This document shows, in pieces, positions 1 to 6,670 of a stretch of DNA of 13,765 nucleotides (position 1 is the first letter of the stretch; every line of letters begins with the position of its first letter). The notes beneath the pieces were generated by a model, which saw only the letters and a list, made by a program, of their open reading frames with translations, was not told the origin of the DNA and made no database searches. Position numbers and translations under genes: made by a program. Source of the stretch: Deltaproteobacteria bacterium RBG_13_61_14. Its GTDB lineage: Bacteria; RBG-13-61-14. Location: contig MGQK01000020.1 in the NCBI GenBank assembly GCA_001797815.1, positions 3,964 to 17,728 on the forward strand. The letters are read 5' to 3'.

Positions 1-145
1 CGAGCGCCGGGGATTTGTCAAGCCTCTCCATACTCTTTTTTCAGGGATAGAACTCCAAGAAAGTAGGGCTTTCCTCTCTTCTTGTTCTTGCCGAGCTTCG
101 GGGGATGTGCTAGAAAGAGGGAGTCGGATAAGGATCGGATATCAA

Positions 146-171
146 CCCCGCCGGAAATCGCCGGGGCGGGG
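146..171 (+). promoter_or_regulatory. GC-rich hairpin in the leader of the kinase gene
   Basis: Seen directly: CCCCGCC (146-152) can pair with GGCGGGG (165-171), just before the GAGG ribosome-binding site (173-176) of the gene starting at 183. There is no T-tract, so it is not a typical terminator. It could stall or attenuate expression or simply be chance in GC-rich DNA. The rest of 1-145 shows no gene or clear promoter that I can support. Confidence 0.3.
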
Positions 172-182
172 CGAGGCATGGA

Positions 183-1241
183 ATGACCAAGATAGACCAG
201 GACCAGCTCACGCGCTACCTGGCGGAAAAGCTGGGCGCGGAGCAACTCACCATCGCCGGGATCGAGCAGAACCTGGAAGGCTGGTCCATGGAGACCTTCA
301 GCCTGAATCTTGCTTATGTCAAGGACGGCCGGCCGCTGCAGCAAAGCCTGATCCTGCGCAAGGAGCCGGTCTCCGGGCTTTTGGACCCCTATGATTGCTC
401 GATCGAGTACCGGGTCTTGACCGCTTTGAGCCGGACCGAGGTGGCGGTCCCGAAAACCTGCTGGTATGAACCGGACCCAAAGGTTTTGGGCCTTCCTTTT
501 TACGTGATGGAGAAAGTGGAAGGGCAGGTCCACTTCTTTTCGATCAGCTTTGATCCCAACTGGCGGCTGATTCCAAATGAGCAGGAGCGCTTGAGCCTGG
601 CCGCGGACTTCGTTCGCAACATCTCCCTGATCCACAACGCGGACTGGCGTGCCCTGGGTCTCGGGTTTTTGGGAGACCCGGGGCCGGGCAAGGGTTCCGC
701 GCGGAAGCAGGTGGAGCATTGGGAAGAGATCATCGCCCGGGCGGGTTTCCGCAAGAAGCCGGTGGTGGCTTACGCCGCGAACTGGCTCAAGGACAACCTG
801 GTGGACAACGACCGGGTCTGCCTGGTGCATGGGGATTATCGCACCGGCAACTACATTGCCCGGGACGGACACATCGCGGCGGTGCTGGACTGGGAGATGG
901 TGCACCTGGGCGATCCCATGGAGGACATCTCTTACATTATCGGCACTCCCTGGCGCTCGGCTCGGCCCCATTTGTGGGTGAGTCACCTTCTGCCCCAGGA
1001 CGAGTTTTTCAGCCGTTACGAGCAGGCCAGCGGCATCCCGATTGACAAAGCCAAGCTCAAGTTCTATCACTTCCTGAACAACTTCAAAGCGGTGGGGATT
1101 GCCGGCACCGCGGCCCACGCCTTCAAGACCAAGGCCGACCTGGACCTCAAGGCGGGGGTGTTCGGGATGACTTTGTATATCCAGTATTTCAACTTGATCC
1201 GGACCTTCAACAAGTATCTGGCCGGGGAAAAAGGAGCCTGA
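183..1241 (+). CDS. Phosphotransferase family protein (APH fold, ACAD10/11-LvaA-like acyl kinase)
   Basis: This is a predicted cytoplasmic kinase of 352 aa with the aminoglycoside-phosphotransferase (APH) fold. Lys60 in LILRKE and Glu75 fit the ATP-binding N-lobe. The catalytic loop is HGDYRTGN (216-223, catalytic Asp218), and the metal-binding step is LDWE (235-238, Asp236), followed by HLGDPMEDISY. The HGDYR-x2-N / DWE / LGDP combination is the subtype found in the kinase domains of ACAD10/ACAD11 and in bacterial LvaA, which phosphorylate 4-hydroxyacyl-CoA or related acids, rather than in antibiotic-resistance enzymes. The length matches LvaA-like proteins. GAGG at 173-176 supports the ATG at 183. 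It is the first gene of a plus-strand run; the next gene starts 2 nt after its stop, so the two are very likely cotranscribed. The exact substrate is an inference from the acyl-CoA genes around it. Confidence 0.9.
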   Translation: MTKIDQDQLTRYLAEKLGAEQLTIAGIEQNLEGWSMETFSLNLAYVKDGRPLQQSLILRKEPVSGLLDPYDCSIEYRVLTALSRTEVAVPKTCWYEPDPKVLGLPFYVMEKVEGQVHFFSISFDPNWRLIPNEQERLSLAADFVRNISLIHNADWRALGLGFLGDPGPGKGSARKQVEHWEEIIARAGFRKKPVVAYAANWLKDNLVDNDRVCLVHGDYRTGNYIARDGHIAAVLDWEMVHLGDPMEDISYIIGTPWRSARPHLWVSHLLPQDEFFSRYEQASGIPIDKAKLKFYHFLNNFKAVGIAGTAAHAFKTKADLDLKAGVFGMTLYIQYFNLIRTFNKYLAGEKGA

Positions 1242-1243
1242 CC

Positions 1244-1753
1244 ATGTTCATGAGCACGGACCTCTATCTGAAGCGGATCACCCAGGCCCTGGAGAAGGTG
1301 GTGGCGCCGGAGATCGAGTCCGACCGCGTGCGCGGCCAGGTGTTCGCGGTCATCAATCTGATCGAGCAGTTGGCCGAGAAGATCGAATACAAGCCGGCTC
1401 TGATCCAGCAAGAGATCGAGATGGGTTCCGAGACATTCCGAAGGGTGGTGCAAGCGGTGGAGAAAGGGGTGGGCGATGTGCCCAAGGATCTTCAGGCGTT
1501 CCTCCAAGAACTCGAACGGCCCGACCCGGGCCAGGGCCTCGGCTTCCGCGACCGGGTGGAGGAGATGCTGTGCCAGGCCATTGACTTTTTCTATGCCCAT
1601 CGCGGTCGCCTGGAGCCGGCCGCCGCGCTGGAGGTGGACGGCCTGATCCGCGGCTACATTACCAAGATCACCACCCGCGACCTGGGTCTGTTGAAGCCGC
1701 CCAATATCGAAAAGATCTCGCGGTCGAAGCGTCCGCCAAAAAACAGTAGGTAG
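1244..1753 (+). CDS. Small helical protein paired with the APH-type kinase (possible LvaB/DUF6285-like partner)
   Basis: The product is a soluble, mostly helical protein of 169 aa with no signal peptide or membrane segment. The N-terminal two thirds carry regular amphipathic heptads (for example VAPEIESDRVRGQVFAVINL). The C-terminal tail after about residue 150 is basic and low in complexity. AAGGAG (1231-1236), inside the end of the kinase gene, is placed well for the ATG at 1244; a second in-frame ATG lies at 1250. The 2-nt gap to the kinase implies translational coupling. In the levulinate pathway a small protein, LvaB, sits directly after the LvaA kinase and is needed for its activity. 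Position, size and helical pattern suggest the same role here, but I cannot confirm homology by eye, and at 169 aa it is longer than LvaB. It could equally be an unrelated hypothetical. Confidence 0.8.
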   Translation: MFMSTDLYLKRITQALEKVVAPEIESDRVRGQVFAVINLIEQLAEKIEYKPALIQQEIEMGSETFRRVVQAVEKGVGDVPKDLQAFLQELERPDPGQGLGFRDRVEEMLCQAIDFFYAHRGRLEPAAALEVDGLIRGYITKITTRDLGLLKPPNIEKISRSKRPPKNSR

Positions 1754-1862
1754 TAGGTCGTAGGTAGGGAGGAGAAGAAGTAGGGCAGGTTTGGATACCT
1801 GCCCGAAGCCAAGGTTCGCATGGTAAGATATTGAGACATGACACGTAGATCGTAGGTAGGGG
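1745..1862 (+). repeat. Short direct repeats (TCGTAGGTAGGG) in the 1754-1870 spacer
   Basis: TCGTAGGTAGGG occurs at 1758-1769 and again at 1850-1861, with further GTAGGT/GTAGTAGG units at 1745-1757. The second copy runs straight into GGGGAGG, the ribosome-binding site of the gene at 1871. These simple GTAGGT-type units look like slippage-prone intergenic filler. No function is assigned. Confidence 0.5.
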
Positions 1863-1870
1863 GAGGAAAA

Positions 1871-2767
1871 ATGGAAGCCAGGGACGAAGGGATTCACGAG
1901 TATCCGAAGCCGCTGGACCAGCATTGGAAGGAGAACTGGTATTTCAACTTCATTGATCGGAAGAACCACGCCTGGGGCGTCAACCATGTCTCGCTGATCC
2001 GGCTCAAACAACAGGGCCGGTTCTCCACTTTCCACGTGATTGACGGCGAAGTGCTCCTCTATTCCAACCTGATTGACCTGACCGATGATTTCCAGGAGCT
2101 AACCGACGGCAAGCTCCGCTTCGAGTTCCTGGAGCCGTTTCAAAAATTTCGGGTGACCTTCACCGGCCCCAGGCACCAGGTGGAAATCAATTACTCGGCG
2201 CGCTTTCCGGTGTTTGATTACGCCCAGACGCGAAGGCCGGGAAAACACAAGGCCCTGGCGCTGAACCACTACGAGCAGGCTCTCTGGGCCAAGGGCACGG
2301 TAACCAAGGGCGGAAAAACCCGACCCATTGAGTGCTTCGGCCACCGCGACCACTCCTGGGGATACCGCAACGAGTCCAAAATCAGCGCCTGGAACTGGGC
2401 CGCGGTGCAGTTTCCCGACAAGACCATCAACCTCTCCCGGGTGATGGTCGGCAAAGCCTTCATGGGACAGGGCTTTGTCTCCACCAGCCAGGGCAACACC
2501 CGGATCAGCCGCGTCAACGTGGAAGACACTCAATTCCAGAACAATGTGCCCGCCTCCTCGGTCTTTACCGGCTACGACGAGAAAGGCAAAATCTGGAAGC
2601 TGAAATCAGAAAAATTCTCCGGCCTGTTCCTGCCCATGACCGAAAAAGGCAAGGGCGTGGTCATCCACGAGAATTTTTCCGACTACACCCTGCTCGACAC
2701 CGGCGAAAAGGGCGTGGGGATTGATGAATATCTGATCAATCCGGAGATGGGTAAGGGTGAAGAGTGA
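1871..2767 (+). CDS. AttH/hydroxyneurosporene-synthase-like (DUF7064-type) protein
   Basis: This 298-aa protein has no signal peptide or membrane helix. It is beta-rich, with alternating hydrophobic and charged strands typical of the lipocalin-like CrtC/AttH double-barrel fold. The signature I rely on is GHRDHSWGYRN (157-167), followed by a Trp-rich strand (SAWNWAAVQF, 172-181). Proteins with this HRDHSWG motif are annotated as DUF7064/DUF7065 and commonly sit beside acyl-CoA genes and APH-type kinases. The biochemical role is not established; a lipid- or isoprenoid-like ligand, or hydratase chemistry by analogy with CrtC, is possible. The ATG at 1871 has an excellent ribosome-binding site (GGGGAGG then AAAA). 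It follows the 169-aa gene by 117 nt. The stop is followed by a short purine-rich stretch and then the heptad repeat. Confidence 0.8.
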   Translation: MEARDEGIHEYPKPLDQHWKENWYFNFIDRKNHAWGVNHVSLIRLKQQGRFSTFHVIDGEVLLYSNLIDLTDDFQELTDGKLRFEFLEPFQKFRVTFTGPRHQVEINYSARFPVFDYAQTRRPGKHKALALNHYEQALWAKGTVTKGGKTRPIECFGHRDHSWGYRNESKISAWNWAAVQFPDKTINLSRVMVGKAFMGQGFVSTSQGNTRISRVNVEDTQFQNNVPASSVFTGYDEKGKIWKLKSEKFSGLFLPMTEKGKGVVIHENFSDYTLLDTGEKGVGIDEYLINPEMGKGEE

Positions 2768-2791
2768 AGGGGGAAGGATGAAGGGTTGGTT

Positions 2792-2867
2792 ATTTTAGAT
2801 TTTAGATTTTGGATTTTAGATTAGCTGGAAGTTTTCAATCTAAAATCAGAAATCCAAAATCCAAAAT
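2792..2867 (+). repeat. Inverted heptad array able to form a long hairpin upstream of the crotonase gene
   Basis: The left arm (2792-2822) is a run of 7-nt units, ATTTTAG, ATTTTAG, ATTTTGG, ATTTTAG, then ATT. The right arm (2837-2867) is its near reverse complement, with 27 of 31 positions pairing, around a 14-nt loop (2823-2836, AGCTGGAAGTTTTC). It lies 33 nt before the ATG of the crotonase gene and is very AT-rich compared with the genes around it. It lacks the GC stem and T-tract of a standard terminator. Most of it is also part of the 87-bp repeat described separately. Confidence 0.8.
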
Positions 2868-2885
2868 CGTAGAACCCTGACACCT
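2799..2885 (+). repeat. 87-bp inverted repeat, copy 1 (leader of the crotonase gene)
   Basis: This 87-bp stretch is the exact reverse complement of 6162-6248. Identity continues after one mismatch (T2886) through TTCGG to 2891, giving 92 of 93 positions. It ends where the GGAGG ribosome-binding site of the crotonase gene begins. It contains most of the heptad hairpin plus a non-repetitive tail, GTAGAACCCTGACACCT, so the match is not explained by simple-sequence bias. Confidence 0.93.
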
Positions 2886-2900
2886 TTTCGGAGGAAAGCG

Positions 2901-3695
2901 ATGGGAGAACCGGTCAAAGTCGAACGAGTGGACGGCGTCGCCAAATTGATCCTCAACCGGCCCGAAGCGTTTAACGCGCTCAACCTGGAGATGGCCGAAG
3001 CTCTGGCCGGCATCACCCTGAGCCTGGCCAAAGACGATGCGGTCTCCGCGCTCGTGTTCACCGGCGCGGGCAAGGCCTTCTTTGCCGGCGGCGACTTGAA
3101 GTGGATGGCCGGATTTCCCAAAGGCCCGGCCGCGGCGCTCCACGAGCTGGCCGGAAGATTCCATGTTGCCATCCAGGAAATCCGGCGCATGAAGAAGCCG
3201 GTGATCGCCGCGATCAACGGCGTCGCCGCCGGCGCCGGTTTTTCCCTGGCGCTCGCCTGCGACTTCCGGGTGATGGCCCGCTCCGCCACGATGAAGCAGG
3301 CCTACACCTCGGCCGGACTTTCCATTGACGGCGGCGGCACTTTCACCCTGCCTCGGCTCGTCGGCCTGGCCCGGGCCCTGGAAATCGCGGCTTTTGATAA
3401 AACTATTTCCGCGGAGAAAGCTTTGGAATGGGGCTTGGTCACCAAGGTGGTGGAAGATCAGCAAGTAGTGGAAGAAGCGATGACCATGGCCGGCGAACTG
3501 GCGAAGATTTCCCTCCACTCCTTCGGCTGGTGCAAACAACTCCTCACTGACTCATTCGATTCCTCTTTGGAAACGCACCTGGAACGGGAGCGGCGAGGGA
3601 TTTCCAACTGCGCCGGCCATCCTGACGGCCGGGAAGGCATCAAAGCGTTCCTGGAAAAGCGGAAGCCGAATTTCGGGAAAACAAGTAAATCGTAA
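2901..3695 (+). CDS. Enoyl-CoA hydratase/isomerase (crotonase) family, probably isomerase type
   Basis: This is a 264-aa single-domain crotonase, the usual length. The CoA and oxyanion-hole motifs are intact: GAGKAFFAGGDLKWM (55-69) and AAINGVAAGAGFSLALACDF (103-122). The active site is not that of a standard hydratase. The position matching the first catalytic Glu (Glu144 of rat mitochondrial enoyl-CoA hydratase) is Tyr135. The second (Glu164) is kept as Glu161, and Asp143 in IDGGGTFTLPR matches the PDGGG aspartate of PaaG-like isomerases. One acidic base is typical of delta3-delta2-enoyl-CoA isomerases, so double-bond migration is more likely than hydration; this is inferred by manual alignment. 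GGAGGAAA at 2890-2897 supports the ATG at 2901. It is the last plus-strand gene of the run and converges on the membrane-protein gene with an 18-nt gap. The 87-bp inverted repeat forms its leader. Confidence 0.92.
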   Translation: MGEPVKVERVDGVAKLILNRPEAFNALNLEMAEALAGITLSLAKDDAVSALVFTGAGKAFFAGGDLKWMAGFPKGPAAALHELAGRFHVAIQEIRRMKKPVIAAINGVAAGAGFSLALACDFRVMARSATMKQAYTSAGLSIDGGGTFTLPRLVGLARALEIAAFDKTISAEKALEWGLVTKVVEDQQVVEEAMTMAGELAKISLHSFGWCKQLLTDSFDSSLETHLERERRGISNCAGHPDGREGIKAFLEKRKPNFGKTSKS

Positions 3696-3713
3696 ATTTT
3701 CCTGTTTTTTGAG

Positions 3714-5600
3714 CTATTCCGAAGATTCCACTTTGAAGAAAGGCTCGTCGTAAACGGCAATCACAATGCTGCCTAAATCCGCCACCGGATTTTCGCGGGT
3801 CAGCTCGATTCTTTCCGGCGGGTCGTGAATGATGACGCGGTAAGGGTCGGCGGGGATTGACTCGGGATCGGCGAGGGCTATTAAAATGTAATTGCCTTCA
3901 CTCAGGTCTGTAAACTCGAAGGGACCGGCTTGGTCGATAAGAACGGCATCGGTAAGTCTTCTGAGAACAAGGAAAAGATTCCAGCTGAATTCCTTTTGAT
4001 AAAAGTTCAAGTCATTCGGAACATATTTAAGCAAACCTAATCGAAACGGTGAAGCGTGAGGAGAAAAAACAGCTATTTCTCCTTGGACTTTGCCCGTAGT
4101 CAATCGAGCATCTTTAAGGTAATTTTTAAATTCGATATCTTTTTTCCCGCTATCGCATTGGGTAATTGCGTCATTAAGGAATTCTTGAGCTTCCTGAAAG
4201 TTACCGTAACGAGCAGAAACCCAACTGAATAGCTCTTTGGTGCAACTGCCGATGGACCATTTTTTAGGGTTGGTATATTCTTTCAAAATGGACAAGTAAG
4301 GTTCCCGAATGGGCGCACAACCCAGGTGCCAGGCTTCAAACTCACGTGAAGTTGCTGCACCTCTTCGCAAGCCAGCTCGATGTAGCCATTTCATGCCCTC
4401 CTCCGGGTTTAAGAGCAGCAAATGGCTGAATGCAAGATATGTTTCCAGCTCAAATGCCCAAGGGCTGGTTTTTCCTAGCTGCTGATAAAATTGTTTAGCT
4501 TTTTCCAAATCTTCCTCAGAGACCTGGTAAGCAACAGAGTCCTGTTTAATAAAATAAGGCTTTCTGTATCTTGGATAAAAATACGTCTGCAGTTTCATAT
4601 CAGTGCTGATCAATTTTAATTTCGATTGGTTACCCTCGGGAGCATCAAATAAAACCAGGGTCTTCTTTTTCATCAGGGATTTTAACTTGACTGCTTCTAT
4701 GATATTCCATATCCCCTTTCTATGATTAGAAGAAGTTAGTTGAGCAGAAAGCATAATCAGCGAGCTAAAAACAAGAAGGCCAAAGCCCAATTTCATCGAG
4801 CGGTTTCGTTTTAAGAGAGGAATGTCCCTGGCATGAGAGAAAACGAGCACCAGCAGGAGTCCTAAAATGAAAAGGCTGGTGACAACGCCGACCAATGCAT
4901 CAGTTAGGAAAGGGATTCCCACATAGAGCGGCCATGCTCCCTGATTCCATTCGCCGAGGAGATTACTTATAACCTGCGAAAACCATCCGCTTAAAAGACC
5001 CAGAGAGAGGGACATTGGAACAGTTATTAGCGTAAGAATTAGGAAACGATATCGTTCCCGCAAACAGCGTGATAGCAGGGGCAACCGGAACAAACGGAGA
5101 CCATATCCGTCGTAACCAGTTGCCAGCCAGAAGCCGATCAAACCAGCCAAGGCGGCAATGAACTCCTCTTTAATCTTCGCGATGTATTCGGCTTCTCGCC
5201 AGGTTTCCAGAATGAAGCGAATCCCAAGGAAATAGAGGCAAGAAAGAACAAAAGCATAAACAAGGTATCCGATCAAGACTGGGTATTTTCGGGGATGGCA
5301 ATAAATACGAAAAAACTCCCTCCCTTTTATTACTGATCTTGCAACTCCAAGAGAAAAAACTATCCATAGTGCAAAAACCAGCAAGAGCTGATTTGAGAAA
5401 ATAGTTTCAATTTGATAATGGAATTGCATGGTTTTCATTTCATCAATTGACCAGATGAAATATTGGCCAGGAATCCGAGAAGTGGATTCGAGCAGGTAAA
5501 GTCCGAGCCAAAAGAGCAGAAAGGTGTAGGCGCTCATCCAGAAAGAGAACTGGAAGAGACAAGGTTCCTCAAGCCAGATAGCCGGTCTTTCATTGGCCAT
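3714..5600 (-). CDS. Unrecognised seven-helix membrane protein with a large C-terminal soluble region
   Basis: I do not recognise this 628-aa protein. The N-terminal half has about seven membrane helices (roughly 15-38, 70-91, 107-130, 146-163, 185-207, 226-255, 270-288). The C-terminal 340 residues are soluble. Residues 362-482 are helical and TPR-like (EEGMKWLHRAG, GNFQEAQEFLNDAI). Residues 500-620 look beta-rich, with FTDLSEGNYILIAL (563-576) resembling the carboxypeptidase-regulatory/transthyretin-like fold. This could be a sensor or envelope-assembly protein, but no function is assigned. Codon use is AT-richer than in all neighbours, it carries its own extended -10 promoter, and it sits between two converging acyl-CoA gene runs inside the inverted-repeat segment, so recent insertion is plausible. 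The ATG at 5600 is the first start after an upstream in-frame stop; no clear Shine-Dalgarno sequence precedes it. Confidence 0.85.
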   Translation of the reverse strand: MANERPAIWLEEPCLFQFSFWMSAYTFLLFWLGLYLLESTSRIPGQYFIWSIDEMKTMQFHYQIETIFSNQLLLVFALWIVFSLGVARSVIKGREFFRIYCHPRKYPVLIGYLVYAFVLSCLYFLGIRFILETWREAEYIAKIKEEFIAALAGLIGFWLATGYDGYGLRLFRLPLLSRCLRERYRFLILTLITVPMSLSLGLLSGWFSQVISNLLGEWNQGAWPLYVGIPFLTDALVGVVTSLFILGLLLVLVFSHARDIPLLKRNRSMKLGFGLLVFSSLIMLSAQLTSSNHRKGIWNIIEAVKLKSLMKKKTLVLFDAPEGNQSKLKLISTDMKLQTYFYPRYRKPYFIKQDSVAYQVSEEDLEKAKQFYQQLGKTSPWAFELETYLAFSHLLLLNPEEGMKWLHRAGLRRGAATSREFEAWHLGCAPIREPYLSILKEYTNPKKWSIGSCTKELFSWVSARYGNFQEAQEFLNDAITQCDSGKKDIEFKNYLKDARLTTGKVQGEIAVFSPHASPFRLGLLKYVPNDLNFYQKEFSWNLFLVLRRLTDAVLIDQAGPFEFTDLSEGNYILIALADPESIPADPYRVIIHDPPERIELTRENPVADLGSIVIAVYDEPFFKVESSE

Positions 5601-5657
5601 GGCTGTGGGCTTGCATCCGGAGCCGTATCGGCCCCAACAAGCAAATCAATAATTAAA

Positions 5658-5666
5658 ATTATACCA
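5658..5666 (-). promoter_or_regulatory. Extended -10 promoter (TGGTATAAT) for the 628-aa membrane protein
   Basis: On the minus strand, TGG-TATAAT is a perfect extended -10 element, about 58 nt upstream of the ATG at 5600; initiation is expected near 5651. There is no good -35 hexamer, which extended -10 promoters can do without. An inverted repeat, AAAGTA (5670-5675) and TACTTT (5684-5689), lies just upstream and could be an operator. The surrounding AT-rich DNA contrasts with the GC-rich thioesterase gene that ends at 5683. Confidence 0.55.
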
Positions 5667-5682
5667 GAGAAAGTAAAATATT

Positions 5683-6138
5683 CTACTTTTTCTTGGCCCA
5701 CGATCCCCGGACCTGGTAGAGGCCCTCGGAGACAGAGACGACCAAGCCGGTTTTGTCCTTGAGTTCGAGGCTGATGGAATAATCGGCTTTGCCCTTCTCC
5801 TGGCACTCGGCGATGATCCGCGCCACTTCTTCCGCGGTCATGGCGTAGGTGGCGGTGATGTCCGAGGTGGCGGGCTTGAGGAACTTGATGGAGAGACCTT
5901 TGACGATGGGGATGAGGTTATTCTCCATGAAATAGACCATGGCCACGGCGCCGCCCATCATCTCGGCCAGGGTGAAGAGCGCGCCGGCATACATGGTGCC
6001 CACGTGGTTGATGTTGGGCCGGAGCGGCATCAGGAGGTCAATCCCGTCTTTGTCCAAGCGGGTGGCGGCGATCCCGGCCCGTTCGGAAAAAGCGATGCCT
6101 TTGCGGAATAGTTCCTTCAGATCAACCTGGCCTGGCAT
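5683..6138 (-). CDS. PaaI/YiiD-type hotdog-fold thioesterase (DUF4442-like)
   Basis: This 151-aa protein has the length of a single hotdog domain. The motif NHVGTMYAGALFTLAEMMGG (44-63) is the classic hotdog helix with its preceding turn, and IKFLKPATSDI is the following strand pattern seen in PaaI/YiiD-C/DUF4442 proteins. Such proteins hydrolyse acyl-CoA thioesters, often to release free CoA when intermediates accumulate. Substrate cannot be read from the sequence. AAGGAG (6147-6152, minus strand) is ideally placed for the ATG at 6138. It follows the epimerase-like gene in the minus-strand run after 113 nt, most of which is copy 2 of the 87-bp repeat. The short Lys-rich C-terminus ends at the AT-rich promoter of the next gene. 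Confidence 0.85.
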   Translation of the reverse strand: MPGQVDLKELFRKGIAFSERAGIAATRLDKDGIDLLMPLRPNINHVGTMYAGALFTLAEMMGGAVAMVYFMENNLIPIVKGLSIKFLKPATSDITATYAMTAEEVARIIAECQEKGKADYSISLELKDKTGLVVSVSEGLYQVRGSWAKKK

Positions 6139-6161
6139 AAATTGTCTCCTTAAAGCCGAAG

Positions 6162-6248
6162 AGGTGTCAGGGTTCTACGATTTTGGATTTTGGATTTCTG
6201 ATTTTAGATTGAAAACTTCCAGCTAATCTAAAATCCAAAATCTAAAAT
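6162..6248 (-). repeat. 87-bp inverted repeat, copy 2 (leader of the thioesterase gene)
   Basis: This is the exact reverse complement of 2799-2885, extending with one mismatch to 6156. Read on the minus strand it lies just upstream of the thioesterase ATG, as copy 1 lies upstream of the crotonase ATG. It has one heptad unit fewer in its left arm than copy 1, so its hairpin is shorter (about 25-nt arm). It begins 3 nt before the stop codon of the epimerase-like gene (6252-6254). Confidence 0.93.
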
Positions 6249-6251
6249 TCT

Positions 6252-6650
6252 TCAGACTACCTGGGTGAACTCGACCAGAACCCCTTTGCAGGTCTTGGGA
6301 TGGATGAAGCCCATCACGCCGCCCATCTCGCCCATGATGGTCATCCCTTTGTCCGTGAACGCTTGCTTGGCCTGCTTGTAATCCGTGACCTTGAGGGAAA
6401 TATGGTGGAGTCCCTCCCCCCGCTCGGCCACGAACTTCCCGACCGGGCCTTGGCCCTCCTTGGTAGGCTGCATCAACTCAAAGGCCAGCGGGCCGACCTT
6501 GACAATGGCGGAGATGTGGAGCCCGAAGTTCATCTTGCCGTCCTTGGACTTGGAGGTATCCAGCACCGCCCCGAACTTGTCCTGGAAAAACGCGATCGCC
6601 TCGGCGATGTCTTTGACCGCGACACCAACGTGCGCCAACCCTTCGATCAT
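6252..6650 (-). CDS. Methylmalonyl-CoA-epimerase-like VOC protein
   Basis: This 132-aa protein has two tandem beta-alpha-beta-beta-beta units of the glyoxalase/VOC superfamily. The likely metal ligands are His7 (AHVGVAV), a Glu in FELMQP (Glu58), His82 or His83 (GLHHISLKV) and Glu127 (GVLVEFTQ). The ending GFIHPKTCKGVLVEF is very close to the methylmalonyl-CoA epimerase consensus. That enzyme interconverts the R and S epimers of methylmalonyl-CoA on the route from propionyl-CoA to succinyl-CoA. Here it could act on that compound or on a related 2-methyl-branched acyl-CoA; no mutase or carboxylase gene is visible nearby. AAGGAG 7 nt before the ATG at 6650 fixes the start. It follows the thiolase gene after 140 nt that contain two GC-rich palindromes. 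Confidence 0.85.
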   Translation of the reverse strand: MIEGLAHVGVAVKDIAEAIAFFQDKFGAVLDTSKSKDGKMNFGLHISAIVKVGPLAFELMQPTKEGQGPVGKFVAERGEGLHHISLKVTDYKQAKQAFTDKGMTIMGEMGGVMGFIHPKTCKGVLVEFTQVV

Positions 6651-6670
6651 GGCTCGCTCCTTTTCCTTTT

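Noticed and set aside
18-1118. Long minus-strand open frame of 366 codons
   Set aside because: It is antisense to the APH-type kinase, has no recognisable domain and shows low-complexity composition typical of a shadow of a GC-rich gene.
183-1241. Antibiotic-resistance aminoglycoside phosphotransferase
   Set aside because: The HGDYR-x2-N/DWE/LGDP pattern and the acyl-CoA gene context fit ACAD10/11-LvaA-type kinases rather than resistance enzymes.
1067-2035. Minus-strand open frame of 322 codons
   Set aside because: It spans three genes and an intergenic repeat on the other strand; no motif or ribosome-binding site supports it.
2792-2867. CRISPR array from repeated ATTTTAG/ATTTTGG units
   Set aside because: Units are only 7 nt, contiguous and without spacers, and no cas gene is present.
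3696-3713. Bidirectional terminator between the converging crotonase and membrane-protein genes
   Set aside because: The 18-nt gap has a T-run (CTGTTTTTTGAG) but no stem precedes it on either strand.
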